A stretch of 64,000 bases of DNA. It comes from Trachemys scripta elegans. Its lineage: Eukaryota; Chordata; Testudines; Emydidae. Every line of letters starts with the position of its first letter. The first letter of the stretch is position 1. The position numbers were made by a program, and so were the translations under genes. The notes beneath the pieces were generated by a model. That model saw only the letters and a program-made list of their open reading frames with translations, was not told the DNA's origin and searched no databases. The DNA is taken from contig NC_048298.1 of the NCBI RefSeq assembly GCF_013100865.1, positions 287,351,206 through 287,415,205 of the forward strand, written 5' to 3'. Shown one piece after another: positions 46,735 to 60,080 of the stretch.

Positions 46735-47559
46735 ATTTAACTAAACTGTAAATGTTGTATAAAATGGAAACTATTTCAAGCCAGAGGATGAGGCAGCACC
46801 CCCAGCACTCCATTACCTATGTTCCCATCTATATGCCTGCTTCAAAATGGTTTGCCCTTGGAGAAGCCCTCATCTTTTTTCAGACCTACTGCCAGTATTT
46901 TGGGAAGGTTTTGTTTGTTTTTAATCCAGATTGCAGAGGGGAAATTTGGAGGTCAATACAAACTAGAGAAAGTATAAAATATTAAGCAATATTAAGGCAG
47001 CCACAGTGTTTAATATTCACAGCTAGATTCTCCTAAACCTCTCTTCCAGTAATAAAATCTCAGAGAACTGTCTCAACAAAGTGCAGTTTTTACCTCTTCT
47101 TTCTGAAGAAACATTTGAGTGAGAACCACCCTCTTCCTGAGTCAAACCCCTCAAAGACGTACCAAACACACAGACCCCTCAACAAAGTCAGCCTAGCATG
47201 TGCATCTCTGCTCACCAGTCCTATCTGCCCCCCGCGTGAGGAGGGGGATTTGGGCCAGCCCCGCCTGGGGGGTGGAGGGCTTGGGCCAGCCCACCACGGT
47301 GTCCCATTTTCCCTTTGGGAAATATGGTCAACCTAGCAATAGCTCAAAAACAAAACAGAAAAAAGCCCAACACCAAAAAAACCTCTCTCCCTGCGCAACC
47401 AGATTTCCCCCCTCTCTCTCCCACCCTGGAAACTTACTTCCCTTGTTTTGCAACATGTTCTGCCTTTCAGTGACATCAATAACTAATTAGTGCTTGTGAG
47501 AAATGAAATGCACTCGGTCTGCAATTCATTCCTCTCTTCTGTCCCACCTCTCCTGACCA

Positions 47560-47830
47560 GCCAGTCCCGCTCCTGGTCAATTTTTAGCCCGGATGCCATC
47601 ACAGCGGCTCAGCATTCCGCGCCCCCACGCTCAGACCTTCCTGTCGAATCCTCGCGACTCCAACGTTCGGAAAACATTGTCCTAACGTTCTCTCAGCCGC
47701 CGGAACTAGCTCAGACCTCGCCTCGAACCCAGTTTAAGCTTGCCCCGCCCTCAGCCGGCCCACAGCTGTTAGTGTGTTTCGCTTTCTACTCCCATGGCAA
47801 CCCGAGCACCGCTGCCTTGCCCTGAGGGAT
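47560..47830 (-). promoter_or_regulatory. CpG island, likely promoter/first exon of the minus-strand gene
   Basis: I count about 21 CpG in roughly 245 bp (47583-47830), against near absence in most surrounding DNA. No transposon signature is visible. At 47792-47803 is ccatggcaaccc; in reverse ggttgccatgg is an RFX X-box-like motif, typical of ciliary gene promoters. A possible donor (GGAGAG/GTGGGAC) lies at 47548-47547 on the minus strand. The next minus-strand exon with an ATG is at 30468, so this is inferred to hold the transcription start and untranslated first exon. A plus-strand transcript could also start here. Confidence 0.55.
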
Positions 47831-48963
47831 GCTCGGCCAAGAGAGCAGATACCCTGCATGGGGGATTGCTTGCAATTTACTCATCTGCTTTCTGGCTGGG
47901 GAAATTCCTTAGGCATCCTGTGCTAATGGCCTGGCACAGACTTAAATCTCATTCCTTAATATAACTGGAACATTACCTGGACTGAAATAGGCATAGACCG
48001 GAGAGGGATGGAGGCTTGGGAGATGCTGTGTTCCTGAAAGCTAAAGTCCTCTGGTCAGGAAAGTTCAGCGACACCTTTCTTCTGAGTCAAGATGTTAGCG
48101 CCTATATCCTGGTCCATTTCCAACTAAGTACAGCTTCCTGCCCCCAGAACAAGGTATCCCGCTTCCCTTTCTATCCTAAACTGTTGTGCAGTGCAGTGGC
48201 ACCCCCAGCCATACACGTTACTCATGGTACATACCCCCTGGCAGGGATACCAACTCATCAGTGTTGGCCACTCCCAAAAGCAGTGGTAAGGAGGAGCAAG
48301 TTTTGCCTTGTGCCCCCTTCATCATGACAGAGGGGAGCAACACTGCAACCCCCATGCACCAGGTTGTAGTGCCACTCACTCAGTTTTGGCCCTACCACCA
48401 GTTGTCACGATAGCAGAGCCAAATCTGGGTAGGCGGTGTGGTGGACAATGCTGCTCCTCCTTGCTGCTGCTGTGGGGCTGGTTCCTGCACGAGGGCTTCC
48501 CCCTGGGCCAGCCTAACCTTGCCCTGCTGACAGCAGCCCCTGTCCCGTTTGTTGTGCCCAGGCTGCAGGACTCACTCAGCAACAGCCTGAAGACCTGCTG
48601 CAAGTATGGGGAGCTGCAGTAAATGTCCGCACTGGAGAGCCTGCTGGGAGAGGGGCAGTGGACAGTACCACGTGAAAAATTTCTGGGGTGCTTTGTTGTT
48701 CTGCGCTGTTAACCAATAGCTCTGTTTCCACACAAAAGAGTGCTACAATTCAGTGGTGAGTGATATGTTCCCATATATCCTTGACATGCCACATCCCTCC
48801 TGCAGATCTATTTATCGACCCAGGTTTTTATATGGTTGCCCATTAGCATGGCATCTGAGCAGCTGAGTGTACAGTGCCTCTGTGTTTGGAAAGTCTTGGA
48901 AATAGGCAAAGGCTGGTTCTGTGCATCACTCAGATGTTTTTTCATAAAGAAGAGGGAAACGTT

Positions 48964-49934
48964 GGCAGCCGGTATCTAGCGGAGTGCCCCAGGGGTTGGT
49001 CCTGGGGCCAGTTTTGTTCAACATCTTCATTAATGATCTGGATGATCGGAGGGATTGCACCCTCAGCAAGTTTGCAGATAACACTGAGCTGAGGGGAGAA
49101 GTAGATACGCTGGAGGGTAGGGATAGGGTCCAGAGTGACCTAGACAAATTGGAGGATTGGGCCAAAAGAAATCTGATGAGGTTCAACAAGGACAAGTGCA
49201 GAGTCCTGCACTTAGGATGGAAGAATCCCATGCACCGCTACAGACTAAGTGGCAGTTCTGCAGAAAAGGACCTGGGGATCACAGTAGACAAGAAGCTGGA
49301 TATGAGTTAACAGTGTGCCCTTGTTGCCAAGAAGGCCAGTGGCATATTGGGCTGCATTCGTAGGAGCATTGCCAGCAGATCGAGGGAAGTGATTATTCCC
49401 CTCTATTCGTCACTGGTGAGGCCACACCTGGAGTATTGCCCCAGTTTTGGGCCCCACACTACAGAAAGGGTGTGGACAAATTGGAGAGAGTCCAGTGGAA
49501 GGCAATGAAAATGATTAGGGGGCTGGGACACATGACTTATGAGGAGAGGCTGAGGGAACTGGGCTTATTTAATCTGCAGAAGAGAAGAGTGAAAGAGGAT
49601 TTGATAGCAGCCTTCAACTACCTGAAGGTTCCCAAGAGGATGGAGCTAGGCTGTTCTCAGTGGTGGCAGATAGAACAAGGAGCAATGGTCTCAAGTTGAA
49701 GTGGGGGAGGCCTAGGTTGGATATTAGGAAACACTATTTCACTAGGAGGGTGGTGAAGCACTGGAATGGGTTACCTAGGGAGGTGGTGGAATCTCCATCC
49801 TTAGAGGTTTTTAAGGCCCAGCTTGACAAAGCCCTGGCTGGGATGATTTAGCTGGGGTTGGTCCTGCTTTGAGCAGAGGGTTGGAGTAGATGACCTCCTG
49901 AGGTCTCTTCCAACCCTGATATTCTATGATTCTA
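48964..49934 (+). pseudogene. CR1 LINE, 5'-truncated RT relic
   Basis: It starts inside the RT domain (gcagccggtatctagcggag). 48984-49310 encodes LVLGPVLFNIFINDLDD, KFADNTELRG (catalytic FADD changed to FADN) and KRNLMRFNKDKCRVLHLG. 49436-49699 has KMIRGLGHMTYEERLRELGL, and 49660-49851 has YFTRRVVKHWNGLPREVVES. The 3' tail ends at ttctatgattct (49934). It is the least decayed CR1 here, yet has frameshifts near 49310 and 49440. It lies upstream of the CpG promoter. Confidence 0.93.
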
Positions 49935-49999
49935 AAAACCGCATTTAAGGAGACAGCTATTTTAGAGTCTAGTGCTGATGTGGACAGGTGTGACCAAGA

Positions 50000-52900
50000 A
50001 CTCTGTTGCACTTTCTTGGAGTCTTTTGCTTCATAAATCTCACTGGCAGCTCTGGCTTTGTCTTTTATAGACCGTTTCATTGGTCCTGAGCCCTATATGT
50101 TACTTAGAAGGATATTTTTCATCTTTGCTATTATTCTTATGGGGTGGCCCAATAAGGTGACCTTAAGTAATTCACGAGGAAGAATTTTTCTTATGTTCTG
50201 TTATTCTGGGTGTTGAAATGAGAAAAATGACAATAACTGAAACAAAACTAAATGTGATAAGGTCAATGGCCATAATGCCATGTTGCCAGCAAAGCCCCGT
50301 GCTCTACGTGCCCTTCGGCTTGCCAGCACATCCTCGCTTTTCTTTTTGTGAAATGGCAATAGAAATTGAACAAAATGTCAGTGGATTTGACCTTTGCAAG
50401 TCTGAAGGAGTTAAAATTGATAAGAGGAAAGTTGGAGACAGTGTAGTACTTGCAACCTTTTACCTATTCCAGCAACCGGGACTTCTTCCCCCATGCCAAT
50501 TTAAGATTTTAATCTGACATCATGGAGGACTTGTTAAAGTCAAACTCCTAGACCATCAAGTTATGTATAGCAAAATTGTTAGAAAAGATTATGATGCACT
50601 TTTAACAAGGTTGAGGGGGCTTGGAATTTCAGTTCAAGATGTGGTTTTGGGGAGAGAAGAATTTAGGGCTCCCTGATGTAGGGTTTTTTTTAGTATGAAT
50701 AATTGACTTCAATTTCCCTTTAGAAAAAGGTCAGTTCTTATCTTCCAATGATAACTGAGAGGAGGAAACCTTAAGACTATTCAGTAAGCAGGCAAAGAGA
50801 TCAAAGAGATCTCAGCTTCTCCTATTTGATCTAAAACAGAGTTTACTGCACCTACACCCTAATCCCCTTTTATATTTAGATAGAGGTCCTGGAGCATATG
50901 TAAGGGCAGTTTTTGAGATAATGGAGGGAAATCCCTGGAGCCAAAGTCATTATTTTTGCATGAAATGTTTAATGCTAAACATAAATATTGAGAGAATTGA
51001 ATTCCCAGGCCCTTGTAGACTTTACACTTGCACACCAGATCTTGCTTCACATCCAATTATTAAGAGCACGATCTTAAGTGAATAGAAAACTGATAGGAAA
51101 ACTTTAAAGCGAAGACAATTAGAAGGCATTATTTTACAGTTAAAAGGAAAAAAAAGCATTTTTTGATACAAAACAAAGAAAAATGGGGCACATTAGCATC
51201 TCATCACAGACAGCACACTCCAGTGGGTCTGTAAAGGGGGAAACACAACTAAGGGAAATGACTTTCTGCCGTGATGATCCAAGAGTGGATTGAAGTGTGA
51301 GTTCCTGTGGTGCACATTCATCAGTCTCTCTATTGTAATTCTCATGATTTACATCCTCACAGTCATGATTACATGGGGAAAAAATGATCTACAGCCTGGA
51401 TGACTCCAAAAAGCTACATTCTTTGTCCAAATCCAATCAAGTTCCATGGCGGGCAGGACTTTTGATTTAGCATTAATTTAATATACGAGGCCCTGAAAAT
51501 AACCCTCGTGGCTTTTGAAACCTCAGAGGTGAAAATAATGTTGCTTAAGTACTGAACAGCAGATTACCTCTGAAATCTTTTCATTGCTCACTCATGAGGG
51601 AGTTTAGCTTGAGTGAAGAATTGGACTCTACATCAGGATGGAATTTATTGCAAAATGTAATCAAATATAATTTCTTGGGCAAAATTTGGTTCTCATGAAC
51701 ACCAGGGCAAGTCTAGAGTAACTGCACTGGAGCTCTTTATGGATTTACTCTGGATTTACACTGTTGCATAATGGACAGCAGAATTTTGCCTCTCATCATT
51801 AGACTGCACACAAGTGAAATCCTCTTTGCATTTCTTTGAATGCATAGTAACAGCTATAGTAGAGGTTGCCAAAATGTTTCCACTCCGTGTGTGAAATCCT
51901 GGCTCCATTGAAATCAATAGGAGTTTTGTCATTGACTGCAATGGGGCCAGGATTTTACCCTAAGAACTTATCTCCGGTTGCTCATAACTTTCTGAAACTT
52001 TGAGCTACTGAGCTGCATTTTTTACTGGTAACAAGAGTATTCAAATTGCAAATCAAAACTGCAAATTGTGTACACATTTAGCTGGTTTGCATTCACATAT
52101 GTGTGGGTACAACTGGTTGCAAAAAGGTTAAAACAAAAAAATCCTAGAAAAAATTCTCCAGAATTTCTTTCTATATTTCACTGAAATGTCAAACCCTTAA
52201 AAAGAAAAAAAATCTGGCCATCTCTAATGAACAGTAACAATTTGTGATTCAACCATTCAGAAGAACCAAACAGCTCATGGATATGTGGAAGGAAGAAATC
52301 AGGGGTTGCATGTTACTTAGCTACCACAGATTCAGAACATGAATTTTAATCAAAAACTTAAGCTGGATTCATTCAAAGAGACAAATGAACTAGAGTATTT
52401 TTATTAGCACACTACATATACAGATTAAAGCACTGTTCTTTTCTGTTAATTTTGTTACAATTAACCAATCATATTACACAGCTGATAGTGCCTTCCTATA
52501 TTCTTGGGTGGTTTTCCTTTTAATCTTTCTAGTATGAACAGAAAACTCTAGTGATGATTGTGAGGGACAGATAAAGAATTACTGGGCTTGTATTAGTAAA
52601 GAGTGTGAGAACTGACAGGCCTACAGTTTGCATAGGGGAAAAAATGATGGGGCATTTCAAAAATGCACTACATTGACTGAACAAATGGGATCTGTTGGAA
52701 TTCATGTAATTTTTGTCCCATTACAACTGCTCTGGGAGCCTGTTTGCAGTGAGATTCAGAAGACATTGGAATCTCTTTTTGTAGCTTTTGCTGAAACTAA
52801 ACTTAGAGTAGGTTATGGACATCTTTATACAATGTCTGTTGTGTACATAATGTCCTTCAAACAAACACCACTGGCATTTTATAATTCAAAGTTCTATAAA

Positions 52901-55900
52901 ATTCTTACAAAAAGTAAACATTCCACAACATGTCAAAGCCTGAGATCTCACTTTACGTCAGTACTGACAGCACTCCATCATCTACAGCACTGTCTAGACT
53001 GATGAGATTTTTAGGGACATCTCCCACCACTGCAGTAATAGGGGCACTGCTTAAACCGACTGCTAATTTTTTAGTCCTCAAGTCATGTAATCCTGCTCAA
53101 AGAAATGGTTGGAGGTTTCCTTACAAATTTCAGTGTAGACAAGGCCATCACATCACTTTCAAATGCATCTGTAGAACTCACATAATGACCTTTTGAGGGG
53201 GCAGTGGACTCCACCAGTTTCTCTTTCTCAGTCAGCTTCTGTCCTTATTTGATCCAATCCAAATTATAGTTGTATTTAAAAAGTGTGTTGCCAGTTTAGC
53301 TACTAGATTTGGCAACTTTTTGGTTTCCCTAGTGAGAAAATAAGTGTCAAAGTGACCAGTGACAAATCTAGCAACTTTCACTGCCAATTACAGTGACATT
53401 CAGAGAAAGAAGTCACCAATATGTGTAGTCACAAAATCATACACAAGCAGCTCGATAGTGTTAATAAAATCCATTCTATGCTCTTCTTACTACTTTCTTT
53501 TGCACACCAAGTCAATGTCATTACGTCTCAACTGAGATATCTTGGGAAGGAATCACATTCCAGGGCTTCTTAGGCCCTGTCTCATTCCACCCCACCTTCC
53601 ATCCGTGCAGCTCTCTTCGCTGGCTAACCTGCCTCCCCGGCCCTGCCTGCTTCATTAGCCATCTTTCCCTGCATCATAGGGTGTGCTACCTACTACAGAG
53701 CAGCGAGAAAGAACACATTTGGCTAAAAACAAACCCTGGCTAATGTGCTGCTCTCTTCAAAGTGCGCCTGGCTTTAGCAAGGTATTTAATTAGCCTCCAC
53801 GAACTTCTTTTCCTCTCCTAAGCAGTATACCCAGATGTACAGACACTCTTTTCCCAACCTACGTATTAGATAATTTTTTTAACATTAGCTTTAATAAAAT
53901 TTTTATATCAGTTCTTATAAAAAAAAAAGAAGAGCAGGGAAAAGATTTTATTAACACTATTGAGCTGCTTGTGAATGATTTTGTGACTAAACTCGCCTGG
54001 GCGCACGCGCAAACATATGTATATATAATTCTCTGTTGAATTCTCTGGAAATTTTGTTTAGTGACATTTTTGACTCCTTTTGAGTGCTTAAATAGCTACA
54101 AGTAGCGACTTTTCAAGGTTGGTCTGGTGACTTCCTGCCATATGGGGCTGGCAATATAGTGTTAACTTTAAACTCCAGCCATTGTCTATTGTCACAAAAA
54201 TAAAACTAAAAATCCTTGTAATATGGCAGCCCGTGCCTCCCTCTTCCCCCTAAAAATAATTAATAAATGTTAGGCTTGTTGCCAGAGACTCAGAAGAGAC
54301 AATGAACATAAATAGCAAAAGAGAGCTCCTCAAAGTTCAAGCGTTAAATGCAAAGATCAGACTAGCATGTTCTCTGAATGAGACAAAAATGTAGGGAGCT
54401 TGATGTAGGGTATACAAAGATACTGGAGTCGCCTAACTAAGAGGAACCTTGTAGGTGAAACACCTTAAAGATTTTAAAGATCATTTGGAAACCGGTGGAA
54501 GTCTCTCAGAAGAGGTATAATGTAATCTTGACACTTCTAATGAGTAGCCCTGCTGTGGGATTCTGAAGCAGCTGAAAATGATATAAAGAGTTAGTGGGAA
54601 GATCAAAGACAAGAAAAGAGCAGTAGTTGAGAAAGAGAATGACAAAATTATGTATCAAGGATTCTGTTTCTCCTTGAGATAACAGAGGTCTCAAGTTAGA
54701 AATATCCCTGAAAGGGCAATAAAAGGCTTTGACAACCTGATTGATGTGGGCATTACCACAAGTTCTGACATAAAATATGAGATGCTGCAGGTGCTTCATT
54801 TCTTCCCGGTGAAAACGATTAGCACAATGTAGTTTGCCCAGATATACTTGTGCAATGTTGTATTTATGTTTTCCATAAAATCATATGAATAGGTGCCTTT
54901 ATAGTGAAATATAACTATCTGTACCAGTTATTTTATATCTGTATGCTACTATGGGCATTTACATCAAAGCACTTTTTGACAAACTTCATGGCTAGGCAGG
55001 GTTTCAGTTCAACCATATGTGGCACATCTGCCTTTAATATTTGGAAAGTTCCTTAGTGATACTATTGATTTTAAGAAAAAGTTGTGTCCCTTGCTATTTA
55101 CTGATATTACATATGTTGAATATGAAACAAGCTTTGGTTTAGATTACTGTAAGTGGCCTTAGCTACAGTATTAAGTATTTCTCTTTAAACAGATTGGATT
55201 CAAGTTTTGAGTTGAAAGGACACAATTTTGCTTGCCATTAATTTTTACTTGTATTTTCCAATTGGAAGCAGTTTCCATTTCAATCATTGTACCTACCAAG
55301 AGATCTGCATCACGGCCTTGGTGATCAATGAGTACACGAACGCTCTTGGCTTCAACTGTGCATTATAAATGGCACATCTGGCCAAATGCTGAGCAATTTC
55401 TTGGCTCACCTTCTCAAGCACATTTATTGCACTGGAAATGCTGCCTGTCAGAAACGATTTTGTTTTCTTTCATTTCCTCTTCTTCTTCTTTGCAGTAGCA
55501 CCTACGGACCCCCCATTGGGGACCAGGGTCCCCTTTTGCTAGGTGTTGTACACATGAGTAAAACAGGGGCAGGTGCAAGAGAGGACAAGTTGCAAGAGAA
55601 AAATGGAGATGGGGTCAGATACCTGAAAAGAGAGTCTATTTGCACAATTTAATAGTCTCAGTCATAGAAGTCACAGGTGGCCGTCAGCCTCGCCAATTTC
55701 TAATTTTCTCTTTTGGAAATGGTGCCACATGAAATAGATGCGCATTTGGTATTGGTTCACTTAGGGCCTGATTCTACACTCACTGAAGTCAATGGAAATA
55801 ACCCAGCTGATTTCAGTGGGCTTTGACTCTAGCCCTTAAAGATCAAAACTGCATTGCACTAAGTATACCGGCTCCACCAGTGCCTATGGCTCATTTTAAA

Positions 55901-57000
55901 TTAAATCAGCTTCATATAGTGCTTTGCACCTGATACTATGATTTCCTATTCCATCTGCCTATTATTTTATTAAGGAGTTGTACCCTAAATTCACTTTTGA
56001 GTTTTAAGTCAGATAGACATAAATTGATTCCTATTGCCCTTGGTTACACATAAAACCCCCAAGTCTCTCCTGAGTAAGTAATATTTTTTTCTGGTGTTGC
56101 AGTCCAGTTACAATTGATCTATCTTCTGTACCAAATCCTCTTTAACTTCCTTCTGCTCCATGTAAAAGCCTTATAGACTTAAGATACTGCTGGGACAGCC
56201 ACACAGAAATTTCTCAACATGCACTTTAAAAAAGTCTCTTCAGTCTCTGTGTTTCTGTGATGGTTCCTTGCAAATCAAGTGGATTTAATAAGCACTCAGG
56301 AGGAGGCAGGTTTGTTAGGAGAGAAGGCACAGCACTTTTATTAATGACAGAAGCACCCAGCTCAGTCTGAACATGCTCAGACTTCTAAGACCTCTAGTTT
56401 TCACTGGCATAATATTAGCATAATCAGTCCCATGCTAACGTTACATCCTGTCATACAAATAACTTTATACTTACTCTTACACATGGTACAGACTCAGTCT
56501 CACTTGGGCAAAACTGGATGAAAAGCCCATCTCAGAGCACTCAGCTGTTTCTACCCTAGATCCTTTGCTTGAATGGTTACTGAAGTTAGACACGTCGGCC
56601 TAGAACCATCGGATTTCATTTCAGACATATTTATAGTCCCAGACTCCCAAATGACCAACCCACTCCAAAATAACTAGCCTGCAGATGACAGAAATGTCAA
56701 CAAGGGAAAAAGAAAGAAATCAGATTCAAAAAAAGGAGCTCACTGATCTTATGTCATAATATTGCAGCAGCTCACACAGGCCCTTGTGAGAAAGGCATGA
56801 TTTTTAATATTTGTGTAGACAGACTTCCTAAGCAGAGCTAAAGCAGAAAATTTTGCTGTTTTGAAATGGGAAGCTTTGTGAGGGATCCGTTTAGGAGTTT
56901 TAGCAAGGAAACTTTCTCAACGTCATTGATGGTGAACGAGGAGTTCGGAAGCTGTGCTGTTAAGCCTGCAATATTTTCTTCATGGCAATTCACAGTTATC
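50000..57000. other. Sequence with no supported gene
   Basis: I see no coding exon, CpG island or intact transposon here. A diverged SINE-like block lies near 55495-55610 (ctaggtgttgtacaca). A short palindromic repeat lies near 55764-55840. Near 51680-51780 and 51895-51955 are weak copies of the tcaatggagtt-type repeat. ORFs of 60-124 codons (for example 52628-53002) lack coding character. Confidence 0.5.
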
Positions 57001-57028
57001 TGGGAATTATGTATACTGTTAGCAATAC

Positions 57029-57030
<2 letters not shown>

Positions 57031-57066
<36 letters not shown>
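57031..57066. repeat. (TA)n microsatellite
   Basis: About 18 uninterrupted TA units. A GT-rich tract follows at 57134-57154. Likely length-polymorphic. It creates the poly-Ile/Tyr stretches in opposing ORFs of 114 and 202 codons, which are not genes. Confidence 0.97.
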
Positions 57067-57069
<3 letters not shown>

Positions 57070-58469
57070 AAAATGCTTGTTGCTTTATTTGCAAATATAT
57101 ATGAAAGAGTCAGCAAAAAGGAAACATTACAACGTGTGTGTGCGTGTGTGTGTGATATCTGGGAGGCGAGACAGACAAAATCTTTCTTGGGGAAGAGAGA
57201 AAGTGAGTGACGTTTGAGAGCTGAAAGGTGTAGTGGTGGGATTTGGGGGAAAGGGGAATGAACGACTGAAGATTTTGTGAGGAGGGGAAGGTGGACTTTT
57301 GGGAGGATGATAAATGATGTGGAATTTTGGTGGAGGTGAGAGTTTTCAAGGCAGGAAGAGAAGAAGGAAGAGAATCTGCCGTAAAGATACTTGTGAAGCA
57401 TTTTCTTTTGTGCAATTTGTTTGTTTTGGAATGTGCCAGATTTCATTAATTAATTTCCTCTTGGAAAATGTCCTCCAGGCCTCACTACAAGGGCCTGATC
57501 CTTTTCCTTGATGAATGCCCCTGAACATCAGCTTGAGTTGCTTTCCTTCATGTCTGCAAATTACTCAGGGGGGCTGATCCTTTGAAGTGCAGAACACCTT
57601 CAACTTCTGTTCATTTTAATGGGAGGTGAAGGGGCTCAGAACCTTGCCGAATAGACTCTAATTTGGGGGCTGGTCAAAAGACACTGTGAACCACTTTGTA
57701 CCTGCCAATCAGGCCTTGTCACGATAGTTCTCCCCAGCCACTCTTTACCACTGTTCTAGAACACGTCTGCCCCCATCTCCCATACACAGAGTTGGCATAT
57801 AGACAGCTGTCAGTCCCTTTTCCTGAGAGTGTGGAGTTTGGAAGAGTGAGCTGGATTCCATTCTGACTCATCAACAGAATTGTTAACAATATTCCGATTG
57901 CTCACCAGTATCTCACCTCTGTTACAAATCTCCCCACATGCTTGTTTGTATTCCCAGAAGCTTGTCATTTAACCAGTCATATTTTTATTCCTGACGAAAT
58001 AGAGAAAATAAAAATAAATGGTTTTCAAAAGAAAAAAAATTGAAAAAAAAATTCTCTTTTACTTGCAAATAGAGCAAATTTAATACATGACCCATTGAGA
58101 CACAGGAAATGTGGAAGTCCATGGTGACACTTTTACAGAGTCCCTTTCAAAACAGGACAACACTTTGCCTTCTTTCTGGAAGGAATTTTCCATTAATATT
58201 TCAATGGCTTTTAGCTCCCTTGTAAAGTACCATTTTAGAAGGAAATTACAAAAAACAGGCTTATCATTTCATACTGAAATTATAAATCTGACATGCAAGA
58301 CAGAGGCAATCATTTTCTACATCTTCACATACCTTCCAGTACAACTTTCAGTACTGTCAACTCTTCTGACTTTATCTCTCAACAACTCTCATGGTGATTT
58401 ATTTGATGCCCCAGATCCTGGAATCATGTGATTGTAAGAAAATCATAATTTTTTTTAAATTAATAGAGA

Positions 58470-58650
58470 TATCCTATCTCCTAGAACTGGAAGGGACCTT
58501 GCAAGGTCATTGAGTCCAGCCCCCTGCCTTCACTAGCAGGACCAAGTACTGATTTTGCTCCAGCTCCCTAAGTGGCCCCCTCAAGGATTGAACTCACAAC
58601 CCTAGCTTTAGCAGGCTAATGCTCAAGCCACTGAGCTATCCCTCCCCCCT
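58470..58650 (-). mobile_element. tRNA-derived turtle SINE with CR1-like tail
   Basis: Same family as 37525-37714, about full length: on the minus strand ggatagctcagtggcttgag (A box), gttgtgagttcaatccttga (B box) and the CR1-like 3' part ending ctagttctaggagataggat-type sequence. It has an A-run on the plus-strand right side. No long flanking duplication, in contrast to the other copy. Confidence 0.88.
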
Positions 58651-59464
58651 AAAAAAAAAAAAAATGTAAGTTTCTAGCCTTCATGGTTGTGAAGAAAAGC
58701 TTGAAAATATGAATCAGAAACCAGAAGGCAAATAAAAAGAATTAATTAATTTATTTATCACAATTTCATGATTTTGGGGCAGGCTGACTCATGATTTTTG
58801 AGTGCTTGGGGTCAGCAATACTGAACTCTGACAATGAGACTGTACAATACAGATGATGATGATATTTTTGATCTATCAGGCATGGCAACAAAGATGAAGG
58901 TGCCCTGCCAAAACTGGTGCGATAACCATAGGAATAGCTTTTTCTGTCATTCGTCAGTACTTGGTATGAGACTTGCAGAAATTAATCAACTTCGGGGCAA
59001 AAGGTGAGTGAACTTAGGCTGCCAACTTGCACCTGGTCTATAAGATTATGACAGGACTTGGTCTGGTTTGTTCCATATGAGGCTGCAGGGGGTTTTGGAA
59101 TAACCTCCTCTGTTTTGGCCTTCTGCCACCTGTTAATATCAAGTACAAATCTTAGCTAGAAGCAGGAAAAAAGTATCCAGATTTCCTGTTAGCTAAAGAG
59201 AAAGTTAAAAGGCAAAGCAGCAAACCCCAGAAATAATAACACTTAAAGGACTAAACACTTAAAGGACTTTCCTATTTTCTAGACAAAGTTTGCCAAGCAA
59301 TTTTTGTAACTGCTGAAGTTTTGGTAATCACTATTTGCGAATCAGTTTAACCATGTCTTTAAATATGAAAGTAATGCACACATGTAAGTAGTTGTGCATC
59401 CTTTCAGAAGAAAAATGTTGGTACCAATGCATTCTGTGTGACTTTGGAGGCTAAATTATTATTC

Positions 59465-59770
59465 TGTGTAAGCTCTCTGGGACAGGGACTGTCTTTTTTC
59501 TCTGTGTTTATCCACCATCTAGCACAATAGGGTCCTGGTCTATGCAGAGGCTCCCAGGAACTACTGCAATAAAAATAGTCCATCAATAATAAACTGTTCA
59601 TACAAAAATCTATGTTTGTGCAGACGTAATTTTCCACTTAAAAGATAGGAAATGGCAAGGTTCCACATGGATCATGAAAAACTATCATTTACTATATGTT
59701 TATACAACGTCTACCACAGTGGGTCCCTGACCTGGCTGGCCTCTAGGCACTATTGCAATATCAATGTTAA
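59465..59770 (+). repeat. Two MIR/amniote-SINE-like tail fragments
   Basis: 59465-59600 carries gggacagggactgtcttttt and tagcacaatagggtcctggt. 59695-59770 carries tatacaacgtctaccacagt gggtcc. Both match the block at 4280-4402. Confidence 0.5.
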
Positions 59771-60080
59771 ATAGTAATAAGAATGATCATTTACATTATT
59801 TTCATGACCACTGTGACGCAATATATTTCTATTGCTTTGCCTCTTCCTACAAACTGTTTGAGATAAAGTAGCATTTTTTTCAGGTGAAAGCTGATTAGAG
59901 CTATTTCTATCACAGCTTGTTCTGATTGGTACAGGTTACTAATTTTGTTGATAAGTAATGTCTGATGGTTTCTAATGTGGACAATCTGCTAGTGTCTGTG
60001 TTGAGGCTACAAACACACTTTGCTTTGATATTCCAGACAGTTAAGGCCCACTTTTTTAATTCATGTAGCACTCTAATCCA

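Noticed and set aside
47490..47825. 111-codon plus-strand ORF in the CpG island
   Set aside because: GC-rich sequence opens frames by chance; no start context or domain. The segment is better explained as promoter and untranslated exon.
56838..57446. 202-codon minus-strand ORF
   Set aside because: Contains a (TA)n-encoded Ile/Tyr run and no domain; opposite-strand ORFs overlap it.
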